Positions 50,687 through 59,231 of a stretch of 64,000 bases of DNA are shown piece by piece. This stretch comes from BOG-1155 sp963717985 (GTDB lineage: Bacteria > Desulfobacterota > Syntrophorhabdia > Syntrophorhabdales > WCHB1-27): contig CAVQYC010000008.1 in the NCBI GenBank assembly GCA_963717985.1, positions 62,001-126,000 of the forward strand, read 5' to 3'. The notes below the pieces were generated by a model that searched no databases, had not been told where the DNA came from, and was given only the letters and a program-made list of their open reading frames with translations. The first letter of the stretch is position 1; each line of letters begins with the position of its first letter. A program made the translations under genes and the position numbers.

Positions 50687-51464
50687 CATCGCCGTCTCTT
50701 TCTCCGATCTCGGACATTCCTACCATCCCTCGCGTTGGGTATTTCAAGACTACAGCGCCGAGGTGAAGCGTGCTTCGATCTTCGCCCTGCTCGGGCCGAA
50801 CGGATGCGGCAAGACCACGTTGCTGAAGATCCTGCTGGGAGCGCTTAAGCCGACGGCGGGTTCAATGAAGATTCATGGCCGGACGGCCTTTGTGCCGCAG
50901 ATCTTCCAGGTCACCTTCGACTACAGCGTACTGAACATGGTGCTGATGGGCCGGGCCAGGCAGGTAAAGCTCTTCTCGCAGCCTTCCCCGGAGGATGAGA
51001 AAGCATCGCTCACCGCACTGGATCGCTTCGGCATTGCGGACTTTGCGCGGCGACCGTTCCATGAGTTGTCCGGTGGTGAGAGACAGTTGGTGATTTTTGC
51101 GCGTGCACTGGTGTCCGAGGCCGACATTTTGATCCTCGACGAGCCCACCTCAGCCCTTGATCTCAGGAACCAGGACGTCATCCTCGAATGGATGAGGCGG
51201 CTCTCACGCGAGGAAGGATTGACGGTGGCCTTCACCACCCACCATCCGCACCACGCCTATGCGGTGGCCGATACGACTCTGCTTATGCTGGGAGAGAAAG
51301 AATTCCTCTGCGGCCCCACGGGGGACGTGATGACCGAAGAGCGCCTCCACGCCCTGTACGGCGTGCACCTGAAACGCCTCCGGTTCGAACACGAGGGACG
51401 GACAATAGAGACCTTCGTGCCGGTGTACGGGGCCAATAGCCCCGGTAACGGAAGGGGAATGTAA
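50679..51464 (+). CDS. ABC transporter ATP-binding protein (iron-complex type)
   Basis: 261 residues: Walker A LLGPNGCGKTTLLK, Q-loop in FVPQIFQVTFDYSVLNMVLM, signature HELSGGERQLVIFARAL, Walker B ADILILDEPTSALD and switch His in FTTHHPHHAYAVAD. The FecE/BtuD-like pattern fits the permease. It overlaps that gene. Last gene of the uptake operon; no clear terminator follows. Confidence 0.94.
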   Translation: MSDIAVSFSDLGHSYHPSRWVFQDYSAEVKRASIFALLGPNGCGKTTLLKILLGALKPTAGSMKIHGRTAFVPQIFQVTFDYSVLNMVLMGRARQVKLFSQPSPEDEKASLTALDRFGIADFARRPFHELSGGERQLVIFARALVSEADILILDEPTSALDLRNQDVILEWMRRLSREEGLTVAFTTHHPHHAYAVADTTLLMLGEKEFLCGPTGDVMTEERLHALYGVHLKRLRFEHEGRTIETFVPVYGANSPGNGRGM

Positions 51465-51594
51465 GCACTACTGTATGACTATAGCCATGAGCCACCCCTA
51501 TACGAAACCGGCCGGCATATCCCTGCTTGTCCACAGTTTCCACGACGTGAGGATAAGGTTCCGCCTCGATGAGGGGCGTTAAGGAGGCAACACA

Positions 51595-51744
51595 ATGTTT
51601 CGGGCACATCTTAGCGCGATTGTCTCCCGAACAGTGGTTACGTTGCGCCGTGGAAAGTGGTATAGTCTCCCCTATATGGTCATTTTCAAACCCCTGTCCG
51701 GGCGGTCTGCCCCCAAGACCAGGGCAATTATCCGATATTTGTAA
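51595..51744 (+). CDS. possible 49-residue small protein
   Basis: Weak call in the 289-base gap. The ATG at 51595 has AAGGAGG six bases upstream, and the frame runs to a TAA just before the next gene's ribosome site. The product (MFRAHLSAIVSRTVVTLRRG...) is basic and matches nothing I know. A second short frame (51475-51582) precedes it. Both may be chance or remains of a larger gene. Confidence 0.25.
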   Translation: MFRAHLSAIVSRTVVTLRRGKWYSLPYMVIFKPLSGRSAPKTRAIIRYL

Positions 51745-51753
51745 GGAGGGAGT

Positions 51754-52377
51754 ATGAAGGCTGTAGCCGTAAACGGAAGTCCGCGCAAGGGAGGGAACAC
51801 GGAGATCCTGCTCAGGAAGGTGCTTGAGCCGTTGTCGAGCGCGGGTTGGGAGACGGAATTCATCCAGCTTGGCGGAAAGAAGATCAGAGGATGCACGGCG
51901 TGTTACCGCTGTTTCGACACGAAGGACGGCCGGTGCAGCGTAAAAATGGACGTCTTCAACGACTGTCTGGAGAAGATGCTTGCCGCCCATGCCATAATCC
52001 TCGGAACCCCGACTTACTTCACTGACGTGAGCGCCGAAATGAAAGCACTCCTGGACCGGGCCGGCTTGGTCGGCGTGGCCAATGACGGATTGCTCAGGGG
52101 AAAGATCGGGGCGGCAGTGGTCGCGGTGCGGCGGGGCGGGGGTACGCACGCCTTCGACACCATCAACCATATGTTCCTGATGTCCGGGGCCATCATCCCC
52201 GGATCAACGTACTGGAACCTCGGATTCGGCCTGGAGAAGGGCGAGGTCGCGAATGATGAAGAGGGTTTGCGGAACATGGAAGATCTGGGTAAAACCATCG
52301 CCTGGCTGGGCAAGGCAATGAACAGCCATATGGACAGTTATCCGAAGGCCGCAATAGTCGAGGGAAAAAGGGAGTGA
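51754..52377 (+). CDS. flavodoxin-fold NAD(P)H-dependent FMN reductase / iron-sulfur flavoprotein
   Basis: 207 residues. FMN phosphate loop NGSPRKGGNTEILLRKV near residue 8, then the GCTACYRCFDTKDGRCSVK segment with four cysteines like the compact cluster motif of anaerobe iron-sulfur flavoproteins, then ILGTPTYFTDVSAEMKALLD. Probably an electron-transfer or reductase protein binding FMN and perhaps a 4Fe-4S cluster. TAAGGAGGGAGT precedes the ATG. Its stop codon lies in the first degenerate unit of repeat copy B. Confidence 0.88.
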   Translation: MKAVAVNGSPRKGGNTEILLRKVLEPLSSAGWETEFIQLGGKKIRGCTACYRCFDTKDGRCSVKMDVFNDCLEKMLAAHAIILGTPTYFTDVSAEMKALLDRAGLVGVANDGLLRGKIGAAVVAVRRGGGTHAFDTINHMFLMSGAIIPGSTYWNLGFGLEKGEVANDEEGLRNMEDLGKTIAWLGKAMNSHMDSYPKAAIVEGKRE

Positions 52378-52500
52378 GCACCCCTGGTTGTCACTTTGAC
52401 AGAATTTCGGAAAAGAGAGAAGATCTTATGAGACCGGGCAGCCATGGTGAGAAGCCCTGAAGAGATGACAGAAGGGTGCGTCCGTTTCAGCCGGTTGCGT
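52375..52500 (+). repeat. dispersed TTGTCAC element, copy B
   Basis: A degenerate 13-base unit (52375-52387) is followed by TTGTCACTTTGACAGAA (from 52388), CGGAAAAGAG, TTATGAGACCGGGCAG, CTGAAGAGATGACAGAAGG (to about 52473) and CAGCCGG. The order of motifs is the same as in copies A and C. It starts exactly at the end of the flavoprotein gene and borders the toxin gene. Confidence 0.65.
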
Positions 52501-52542
52501 CGCGCCTGCATGATCTGGTTTCCGGGAGGGCGACGGCTCTCT

Positions 52543-52947
52543 CTAATCCGCAAAGAGACCTTCGAAATCCCTCGGGGCAAGTATTTTCGTGCCGTCATAC
52601 CGCTTAACCACGAGGAGGTCCTCGTCTCCGGTCACAAGATAGTCGGCGCCGCTTGCCGAGGCACAGGCGAGAACCTTGTCATCGTCAGGGTCTCTACTCA
52701 CGGGTTTGATCGGATCGACCGCCTGGCGTATCTCTCTTATTGCCTCAGCCAAAAGATTGCGGACGTCGGATAATTCCGATTGCGAAAGAGAAAACTTCCG
52801 GAGAAGCACCCCTTCAAATTCCGCAATGATGTCGGTGCTGAGAACAAGATCATATTCCCTCTTCCGAGCCCGCAACAGCAGCTTATAACAGATGCCCTCC
52901 GAAAGAAATGCGGCCACAAGCACATTCGTGTCGAGAACAACCTTCAC
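52543..52947 (-). CDS. PIN-domain toxin (VapC-like)
   Basis: 134 residues from GTG 52947. PIN fold with the acidic site: KVVLDTNVLVAAF (Asp), IIAEFEGVLLRKF (Glu), SRDPDDDKVLACASASGADY (Asp pair) and LVTGDEDLL (Asp). It fits the COG1569 group of putative ribonuclease toxins. The GTG overlaps the stop of the antitoxin gene (GTGA). The longer open frame upstream is the antitoxin gene read out of frame. Confidence 0.9.
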   Translation of the reverse strand: MKVVLDTNVLVAAFLSEGICYKLLLRARKREYDLVLSTDIIAEFEGVLLRKFSLSQSELSDVRNLLAEAIREIRQAVDPIKPVSRDPDDDKVLACASASGADYLVTGDEDLLVVKRYDGTKILAPRDFEGLFAD

Positions 52948-53162
52948 GACACTACTCTGAATACATCTTCCTCGGTGACAATCCCGGCGGCCTTTGCCTT
53001 CTTGACCACCCGGCCCTTCACCTGTTTGAACCTCGTCTCCCAAAGAAAAATGCTCAGCGATTCTTTCACGATATCACTCTTATTCCGCCCCGTGGCTTTC
53101 GCCAGGGCGTCAAGTTCCGCCGCCATCTGATCGGGCAAACTCACTGATAATACCGTTCTCAT
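52944..53162 (-). CDS. ribbon-helix-helix antitoxin
   Basis: About 72 residues. RHH N-terminus MRTVLSVSLPDQMAAELDAL followed by AKATGRNKSDIVKESLSIFL, then a charged toxin-binding tail (VKKAKAAGIVTEEDVFRVVS). It should bind DNA as a dimer and neutralise the PIN toxin encoded just downstream. ATG 53162 has GGGAGG eight bases upstream. Twin 8-base repeats on its promoter are a suitable operator. Confidence 0.9.
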   Translation of the reverse strand: MRTVLSVSLPDQMAAELDALAKATGRNKSDIVKESLSIFLWETRFKQVKGRVVKKAKAAGIVTEEDVFRVVS

Positions 53163-53177
53163 CGACTTCACCTCCCC

Positions 53178-53211
53178 ACACTACAATACACTACACAGAT
53201 GGCCTTGTCAA
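53178..53211 (-). promoter_or_regulatory. promoter/operator of the PIN-RHH toxin-antitoxin operon
   Basis: On the minus strand TTGACA (53206-53211), 17-base spacer, TATTGT (53183-53188). ACACTACA occurs twice on the plus strand (53178-53185 and 53188-53195) ten bases apart across the -10 box, the spacing typical for tandem ribbon-helix-helix dimers. Confidence 0.65.
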
Positions 53212-53306
53212 GCCCCGGCGTTCGTATTAATAATCTTTAACTTCTGCGAATCATTAAGATTGGAGTTTCCGGAAAGAACTCCCGGACAGTTCCGGTTCGG
53301 GCGCGA

Positions 53307-53515
53307 CCCATTTTTTTAAAAACCGACCGGCGTGCTTTTTGTCACTGCTGGTTGTCAGCCCTCCTTGTCACTCCTGCTTGTCGCCTCTGGTTGTCGCTTT
53401 GACAGGAGAGGCGGAAACGCGAGAAAATGTTATGAGACCGGGCAGTGACTTTGTCAGGCCCCAAGAGATGAGACAGCCCGGCCCGCTTCGGCCGGTTTCC
53501 CGTAAACCGGCCGTG
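53307..53515 (+). repeat. dispersed TTGTCAC element, copy C (five 13-base units)
   Basis: After a T-run come five tandem 13-base units beginning TTGTC (53339, 53352, 53365, 53378, 53391), then TTTGACAGG, GGCGGAAACG, GAAAATGTTATGAGACC, GGGCAG, CCAAGAGATGAGACAG and CCGG palindromes. It lies in the 726-base gap before rpsB. From 53516 to 53750 I see only an A-rich stretch with small palindromes (AAATGACCATTT near 53694). Confidence 0.75.
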
Positions 53516-53752
53516 CTCTTTGACAATTGAGCCGCAGTCTGCGCCCCACCCCCCCCTAAACCGTCCAGTTTCGTCCACAATCGTAAACCCCCCTTCAGGG
53601 AGTGTTGCAAGAGAAGAGGATCAGCAAAGAGGTGCTGAGACGGTCAGTGAAAAATGCACGCTGAAGAGGGCAAAATGCAGTAAAAAATGGCAAAAATGAC
53701 CATTTTTCGGCGTGTTTGTGCACCGGAAGGGAAAAGAGAAAACAGCGAACTC

Positions 53753-53781
53753 TTGAGAAACGCCCGTTTTTGCTGTATACT
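53753..53781 (+). promoter_or_regulatory. rpsB-tsf operon promoter
   Basis: TTGAGA (53753-53758), 17-base spacer, TATACT (53776-53781). A leader of about 100 bases follows before the rpsB ATG, which may host S2 autoregulation; no known S2 leader structure was verified. Confidence 0.7.
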
Positions 53782-53888
53782 ACGGGTTGCTCGTCATTCT
53801 GCACGTCTTTCAATCGGCTCAAAGGTGCACATGTTTCGTGTCTTGAGGCCGAAGCGCGAAAGGCGGAAGATAAAAACCAGGAGGGTCG

Positions 53889-54689
53889 ATGTCGAATTTA
53901 ACCATTAAACAATTGCTGGAAGCCGGTGTCCATTTCGGGCATCAGACAAAACGCTGGAACCCCAAGATGAAACCGTACATTTTCGGGGCGAGAAACGGTA
54001 TCTACATTATCGATCTGCAAAAGACGCTGAAGATGTTCAAAGAAGCCTACAATTTTGTCAAGGACACGGCTTCCCGGAACGAATACGTCCTTTTTGTAGG
54101 CACCAAGAAGCAGGCCCAGGAGGCGATCGTTGAAGAGTCGAAGCGGTGTGGCGCCTTCCACGTGAATGTGAGGTGGCTCGGAGGGACGCTCACCAACTAC
54201 CAGACCATCGAGAAGAGCATCGACAGGCTTCGGAAGTACGAGGAGCTGAAAAGCAGCGATGTCTTTAAAGTGCTCCCTAAAAAGGAGGCCTTGAGTATAG
54301 ACCGCGAGATAGCGAAGCTCGAAAAGCATCTGGGCGGCATAAAAGATATGGACAGGCTGCCCGGCGCCATCTACATCGTAGACCCGAAGAAGGAGTATAT
54401 CGCGGTAAACGAGGCCAGGAAACTGGGTATCCCGACAGTCGGCATTGTCGATACCAATTGCGATCCGGATGATATCGATTTCGTTATCCCGGGAAATGAT
54501 GACGCGATAAGGGCAATCAAGCTGATCACCTCGAAGATCGCCGACGCCGTGCTCGAAGGCAAGGCGCTCTACGTGGAAGAGTTCCAGGGCAAGGAAGAAG
54601 AGAAGGAAGGACCGAAGCCGTTTATCGACGAGAGCGTGCTCGGGGAAAAATTTGAAGGTGTTTTTGAGGAAGGAGAAGGAGGTTATTGA
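53889..54689 (+). CDS. rpsB: 30S ribosomal protein S2
   Basis: 266 residues. Diagnostic MSNLTIKQLLEAGVHFGHQT, then WNPKMKPYIFGARNGIYIID, RWLGGTLTNYQTI and PTVGIVDTNCDPDDIDFVIP. The glutamate/glycine-rich C-terminal tail is slightly long. AGGAGG precedes the ATG. First gene of the translation/envelope operon, coupled to tsf by TGATG. Confidence 0.97.
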   Translation: MSNLTIKQLLEAGVHFGHQTKRWNPKMKPYIFGARNGIYIIDLQKTLKMFKEAYNFVKDTASRNEYVLFVGTKKQAQEAIVEESKRCGAFHVNVRWLGGTLTNYQTIEKSIDRLRKYEELKSSDVFKVLPKKEALSIDREIAKLEKHLGGIKDMDRLPGAIYIVDPKKEYIAVNEARKLGIPTVGIVDTNCDPDDIDFVIPGNDDAIRAIKLITSKIADAVLEGKALYVEEFQGKEEEKEGPKPFIDESVLGEKFEGVFEEGEGGY

Positions 54690-55294
54690 TGGAGATTACC
54701 GCAGAACTCGTGAAGACATTGAGGGAAAAAACGGGTGTCGGCCTGATGGATTGCAAGGAAGCGCTCAAGATCTCCAATGGAGACATGGATAAAGCCGTAG
54801 ATCATCTCCGCGAAAAGGGCCTTGCAAAGGCCCAAAAACGGGCAGGGAGGGCTGCCACGGAGGGCACGGTTGCGGTCTACATCCACATGGGCGGAAAGAT
54901 CGCGACCATGGTAGAGGTAAACTGCGAAACCGATTTCGTTGCGAAAACCGATCAGTTTCAGACATTTGCAAAAGATGTGGCCATGCAGGTCACCGCGGCG
55001 AACCCGAGCTATGTGAAGAGAGAGGACGTCCCCGAAGTGGTAAGGGAGAAGGAAAAGAGTATTTACAGGGTACAGGCGAAAGAAGCGGGCAAGCCCGATA
55101 AGATCCTCGACAAGATCGCCGACGGGAAGCTGGAAAAATTTTACCAGGAAGTCTGCCTCCTGGAGCAGCCCTTCATAAAGAACCCTGATATTACCATCAA
55201 GGATCTCCTTGAAGACCTGATCTCGAAAATGGGGGAAAACATAATGGTGAGGCGATTCGTCAGATTCCAATTGGGGGAGACGGTCGAAGCATAG
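54689..55294 (+). CDS. tsf: elongation factor Ts
   Basis: 201 residues. UBA-like N-terminal domain (LVKTLREKTGVGLMDCKEAL) with the TGVGxMDCKxAL signature, then AVYIHMGGKIATMVEVNCET and DFVAKTDQFQ. It recycles EF-Tu from GDP to GTP. At about 200 residues it is the short form lacking part of the second core subdomain. ATG 54689 overlaps the rpsB stop. Confidence 0.96.
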   Translation: MEITAELVKTLREKTGVGLMDCKEALKISNGDMDKAVDHLREKGLAKAQKRAGRAATEGTVAVYIHMGGKIATMVEVNCETDFVAKTDQFQTFAKDVAMQVTAANPSYVKREDVPEVVREKEKSIYRVQAKEAGKPDKILDKIADGKLEKFYQEVCLLEQPFIKNPDITIKDLLEDLISKMGENIMVRRFVRFQLGETVEA

Positions 55295-55295
55295 A

Positions 55296-56003
55296 ATGGC
55301 GTATAAGAGGATCCTTCTCAAGCTCAGCGGCGAGGCCCTCATGGGGAAAGAGGGATACGGCATCGATCCGGAGACTATGAGGGATGTTGCCGGGCAGGTG
55401 AAGAGCGTAAAGGAGAGTGGCGTCGATATCGCTGTCGTCATCGGCGGCGGGAACATCTACAGAGGCATGCGGGCCGAGAAGCAGGGTATCGACCGGGTCA
55501 CCGGCGACTACATGGGTATGATTGCCACGCTCATGAATGCCCTTGCGCTGCAGGACAACCTGGAAAAAATGGGCGTACCGACGCGCACTCAGACAGCCCT
55601 CAAGGCATCTGCAATAGCCGAGCCGTACGTCAGGAGAAGGGCAATCCGCCACATGGAAAAGGGCCGGGTCGTCCTGTTCGCCGGAGGGACGGGCAACCCC
55701 TTTTTCACTACCGACACGGCCGCAGCGTTGCGTGCCGTCGAGATCGGCGCAGAGGTGTTGCTGAAGGCCACGAGGGTGAACGGCGTGTATGATAAGGACC
55801 CTGAACTGCACGAGGATGCGGTCTTTTTCCCCGAAATCACCTACATGCAAGTGCTGGAGCGTCGCCTGTCGGTGATGGACGCCACAGCCATATCCCTCTG
55901 CATGCAAAGCGGCTTGCCCATAGTCGTTTTCAACCTTAGGGACGCTCAGAACATGGGGAAGGTCGTTCTCGGTGAACCTGTGGGCACTATTGTCAGGGGG
56001 TGA
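55296..56003 (+). CDS. pyrH: uridylate kinase
   Basis: 235 residues, amino-acid-kinase fold. YKRILLKLSGEALMGKEGYG at the start, VIGGGNIYRG, then DYMGMIATLMNALALQDNLE, LFAGGTGNPFFTTDTAAALR and ATRVNGVYDKDPE. Phosphorylates UMP to UDP, feeding RNA and UDP-sugar synthesis. One base separates it from tsf; the end overlaps the frr start region. Confidence 0.97.
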   Translation: MAYKRILLKLSGEALMGKEGYGIDPETMRDVAGQVKSVKESGVDIAVVIGGGNIYRGMRAEKQGIDRVTGDYMGMIATLMNALALQDNLEKMGVPTRTQTALKASAIAEPYVRRRAIRHMEKGRVVLFAGGTGNPFFTTDTAAALRAVEIGAEVLLKATRVNGVYDKDPELHEDAVFFPEITYMQVLERRLSVMDATAISLCMQSGLPIVVFNLRDAQNMGKVVLGEPVGTIVRG

Positions 56004-56005
56004 AT

Positions 56006-56563
56006 ATGGCTGATGTGGTGACGGAAGAATTTGAGGAGAGATTAAGGAAAACGATAAGCACGCTCAAGAAAGACTTATCAAAGCTGAGAACCGGGGTGGC
56101 GTCGATCTCGCTCCTCGAAGATATCAGGGTCAGTTATTACGGCCAGCTTACCCCCCTCAACCAGGTGGCGACGATTTCGGCGCCGGACAGCAGGACCATC
56201 ACTATCCAGCCGTGGGACGCATCGTCCATTGGAGAGACAGAGAAGGCGATCCAGAAATCGGATTTGGGCGTGAACCCCATGTCTGACGGGAAAGTGATCC
56301 GCCTGGTTTTCCCGAGGCTTACTGAGGAGCGAAGAAGAGATCTGACGAAATTGGGCGGAAAGATGCTCGAGACCACGAAAGTGGCCATGCGCAATGTGAG
56401 AAGGGATACGAACGAGAAGCTGAAAAAGATGGAAAAAGAGAAAGCCCTTTCAAAGGATGAGGCCTTCAGACTCCAGGAGGAGGTTCAGAAAACCACCGAC
56501 AAATACATCGGTATAGCCGAAGGCATCTACACGGAAAAGGAAAAGGAGATCCTCGAGATCTGA
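56006..56563 (+). CDS. frr: ribosome-recycling factor
   Basis: 185 residues from ATG 56006 (GTG 56000 also possible). Family blocks KTISTLKKDLSKLRTGVASI, VSYYGQLTPLNQVATISAPD, IQPWDASSIGETEKAI, KVIRLVFPRLTEERRRDL and EIQ-like end. Splits post-termination ribosomes together with EF-G. AGGGGG upstream lies in the pyrH end. Confidence 0.96.
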   Translation: MADVVTEEFEERLRKTISTLKKDLSKLRTGVASISLLEDIRVSYYGQLTPLNQVATISAPDSRTITIQPWDASSIGETEKAIQKSDLGVNPMSDGKVIRLVFPRLTEERRRDLTKLGGKMLETTKVAMRNVRRDTNEKLKKMEKEKALSKDEAFRLQEEVQKTTDKYIGIAEGIYTEKEKEILEI

Positions 56564-56571
56564 GAAGTATT

Positions 56572-57288
56572 ATGACTGTGAAGAAAGAAAAGCTTCCCCG
56601 CCACGTGGCGATCATCATGGACGGTAACGGGAGATGGGCGAGGAGCCGGGCGCTTCCCAGAATCGAAGGACACATTGCCGGTATAGAATCGGTGAGGGAT
56701 ATCGTGACCATGACGAGGGAGTTGCACATCCCCTACCTCACCCTTTATGCCTTTTCAAGGGAGAACTGGACGAGACCGAAGAAGGAGGTGGAGGCGCTCC
56801 TCTCTCTTTTGGGCGTTTACCTTGAAAAAGAGCTGCCCTTGATGTTGGAAAAGGATGTGAGATTCAACGCGATAGGCGCCATAAGCGACCTCCCCGGAGA
56901 TTTGCAGCAGCAGCTCGGCAGCGTTATGGAGAAAACCGGGAAGAACGGCTCCCTGTTCCTTACTATCGCCCTCTCATACAGCGGGAGGCAGGAGATCCTC
57001 AGGGCGGCCGGGTTGATCGCCGGGAAGATGGCAAGGGGCGAAACAACGCGCCTGGATGAAGAAAGCTTCGGCGCATACCTGTATACCGCAGGCATGCCTG
57101 ATCCCGACCTTCTCATCAGAACGAGCGGAGAGATGAGATTGAGCAATTTTCTCCTCTGGCAGATGGCGTATACGGAGATATATGTGACGGACACGCTATG
57201 GCCTGACTTCAGGGGGGAGGCTTATCAGAAGGCACTGAGTGATTTTACCGTAAGAAAAAGAAGATTCGGCAGCCTGAAGGAAATCTGA
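56572..57288 (+). CDS. uppS: isoprenyl transferase (undecaprenyl diphosphate synthase)
   Basis: 238 residues. PRHVAIIMDGNGRWARSR carries the catalytic Asp; then LTLYAFSRENWTRPKKEV, and PDLLIRTSGEMRLSNFLLWQ near the C-terminus. Extends farnesyl diphosphate to the C55 carrier for cell-wall synthesis, using products of dxs, dxr and ispA found in this window. Eight bases follow the frr stop. Standard order frr-uppS-cdsA-dxr-rseP. Confidence 0.96.
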   Translation: MTVKKEKLPRHVAIIMDGNGRWARSRALPRIEGHIAGIESVRDIVTMTRELHIPYLTLYAFSRENWTRPKKEVEALLSLLGVYLEKELPLMLEKDVRFNAIGAISDLPGDLQQQLGSVMEKTGKNGSLFLTIALSYSGRQEILRAAGLIAGKMARGETTRLDEESFGAYLYTAGMPDPDLLIRTSGEMRLSNFLLWQMAYTEIYVTDTLWPDFRGEAYQKALSDFTVRKRRFGSLKEI

Positions 57289-58080
57289 GTGGGGGATCTT
57301 AAGAAAAGGCTTCTTTCCGCCCTGGTCTTCGGCCCTCTCATTGTGCTCCTCTTTCTTTTTCTGCCCTCGAAGATGTTTCTCCTGTTTTTAGCAATCGTGC
57401 TCGTGATAGCCGTGTACGAGTTTTCTTCCATGGCGCACGCGGCAAACTCAATCGTAGTCGCCCTGCTCGCGGCAGCGACCCTTATCCCCCTCTATTTCGG
57501 CGCAACCTTTTACCAGTTGTGGCTCCTCTTTTCGCCGGCAGCCTACCTTGTGTTCAGGATTGCGGCCCGGGAGTCTGCGCCTTCTTCGCTGAATGAGGAA
57601 ATCGGAAGATCGGTCACCGTGCTGATCCTCGCGGAAGTCTTTCTTGCACTGCCCCTTTTCTTCCTCTATCGCTTGAAGGAGCTCGATCACTTCCTGCCAC
57701 TGGTCCTCCTCTTGACTATATGGGCAAGTGATACCGGCGCGTATCTCCTCGGGAAGAGCATGGGACGACACAAGCTCGCACCCCTTATCAGCCCGAAGAA
57801 GACGTATGAAGGACTCCTGGGCGCATTGGCAGGGGCGGCGTTTGTGACGCTCCTCTTCAAAGGCAGGCTGGGTTTGGCCCTCCCTGTCTCCATCGGCATG
57901 GGCCTCGTGGTCGGTGCACTCGGACAGCTCGGAGACATACTGGAGTCCATTGCAAAAAGGGTATGCGAGGTGAAGGATTCGTCCCGCCTGATTCCGGGCC
58001 ACGGAGGTCTGCTCGACAGGATCGACAGCTTCCTCCTTACGGCTCCTTTTATGTATTATTGTCTCTCAGGTATGAGGTAA
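57289..58080 (+). CDS. cdsA: phosphatidate cytidylyltransferase
   Basis: 263 residues, about eight membrane helices (LLFLFLPSKMFLLFLAIVLV near the start). The CDP-alcohol signature occurs near the C-terminus as DSSRLIPGHGGLLDRIDSFL, preceded by SPKKTYEGLLGALAG. Makes CDP-diacylglycerol for phospholipid synthesis. The GTG directly follows the uppS stop; its TAA overlaps the dxr ATG. Confidence 0.95.
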   Translation: MGDLKKRLLSALVFGPLIVLLFLFLPSKMFLLFLAIVLVIAVYEFSSMAHAANSIVVALLAAATLIPLYFGATFYQLWLLFSPAAYLVFRIAARESAPSSLNEEIGRSVTVLILAEVFLALPLFFLYRLKELDHFLPLVLLLTIWASDTGAYLLGKSMGRHKLAPLISPKKTYEGLLGALAGAAFVTLLFKGRLGLALPVSIGMGLVVGALGQLGDILESIAKRVCEVKDSSRLIPGHGGLLDRIDSFLLTAPFMYYCLSGMR

Positions 58081-59231
58081 TGAAAAAAGGGATCATCATA
58101 CTCGGCTCCACCGGCTCCATCGGCAGATCGACACTGGACGTGGTAGAGAGCCGGCGAGACGAATTCGAGGTGGTCGGTCTTGCCTGCCGGAAGAACGTGC
58201 AGCTTTTCAACGAGCAGATCCGCCGGTTTAAGCCGCGTTTTGCCTGCCTCTTTCAAGAGGAGCTCAGCCTCGGGGTCGATTTCGGCGCCAGCCGGAAGCT
58301 TATCGGTCCGGCCGGGATAAAGGAACTCGTCAGGACGGATGGGGAGATGGTGGTCAATGCCATGCCCGGAAGCGCCGGGCTTGAGCCGACGATTGAGGCA
58401 CTCAGACAGCACAAACTCCTCGGCCTTGCCAACAAGGAGAGCCTCGTGATGGCGGGAAGGCTGATATCGAGGCTGACAAGAGAGGAAGGCGCCACTCTCC
58501 TACCGATTGACAGCGAGCACTCGGCGCTTTATCAATTAATGCAGGGCTTGGGGAAGGACGAGATAGAGAGCATCCTGATCACGGCCTCCGGCGGGCCGTT
58601 CAGGGACTTTTCCGGGGAGGAGCTCCGATGCGTGACCGCAGAGCAGGCGCTCTGCCACCCTACCTGGCAGATGGGCAGAAAGGTTACGATTGATTCCGCG
58701 ACCCTGATGAACAAGGGGCTTGAAGTCATTGAGGCGCATTGGCTTTTTGGCATGAGCGCAGAAAAGATCAGGGTCGTGGTCCATCCGGAGAGCATCATCC
58801 ACGGCATGGTAGAACTCATCGACGGCTCCCTGCTGGCTTACATGGCCTGCCCGGACATGCGGATTCCCATCGCCTTCGCCTTGAACGGAGGACAGCGCAA
58901 GAGCACGCCCTTTGGGAGGGTGAACCTTGTCGAGGCCGGAAGGCTCACGTTTTATGCGCCCGACACCGAGCGGTTTCCTGCGCTCAGACTGGCTTATGAG
59001 GCACTCAAGGCAGGTGATAGCGCACTCGTCACGCTCAACGTGGCCAACGAGGTTGCATCATGCGCCTTTCTAGAGGGAAAGATCGGCTTCACCGATGTGC
59101 CTCGCCTGGTCGAAGAAGCGCTCGACAACCACCCTTTTGTGAAAGAAATAAATGATCTGGATACGATCTGGGAGATACACAGGTGGGCCGCAGACTATCT
59201 GGCAGGCCGTCTGAGGAGGATTAATGCTTAA
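58080..59231 (+). CDS. dxr: 1-deoxy-D-xylulose 5-phosphate reductoisomerase
   Basis: 383 residues. NADPH motif ILGSTGSIGRSTLDVVE near residue 7, LANKESLVMAG, IDSEHSALYQLMQG, SGGPFRDFSGEEL, TIDSATLMNKGLEVIEAHWL and VVHPESIIHGMVEL, which together hold the metal ligands and substrate loop. Second step of the MEP isoprenoid route. ATG 58080 overlaps the cdsA stop (TAATG); the longer frame is unneeded. Overlaps rseP by eight bases. Confidence 0.97.
   Translation: MKKGIIILGSTGSIGRSTLDVVESRRDEFEVVGLACRKNVQLFNEQIRRFKPRFACLFQEELSLGVDFGASRKLIGPAGIKELVRTDGEMVVNAMPGSAGLEPTIEALRQHKLLGLANKESLVMAGRLISRLTREEGATLLPIDSEHSALYQLMQGLGKDEIESILITASGGPFRDFSGEELRCVTAEQALCHPTWQMGRKVTIDSATLMNKGLEVIEAHWLFGMSAEKIRVVVHPESIIHGMVELIDGSLLAYMACPDMRIPIAFALNGGQRKSTPFGRVNLVEAGRLTFYAPDTERFPALRLAYEALKAGDSALVTLNVANEVASCAFLEGKIGFTDVPRLVEEALDNHPFVKEINDLDTIWEIHRWAADYLAGRLRRINA

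Noticed and set aside
53339..53403. CRISPR array
   Set aside because: The 13-base units are contiguous with no spacers, and no cas genes are present.
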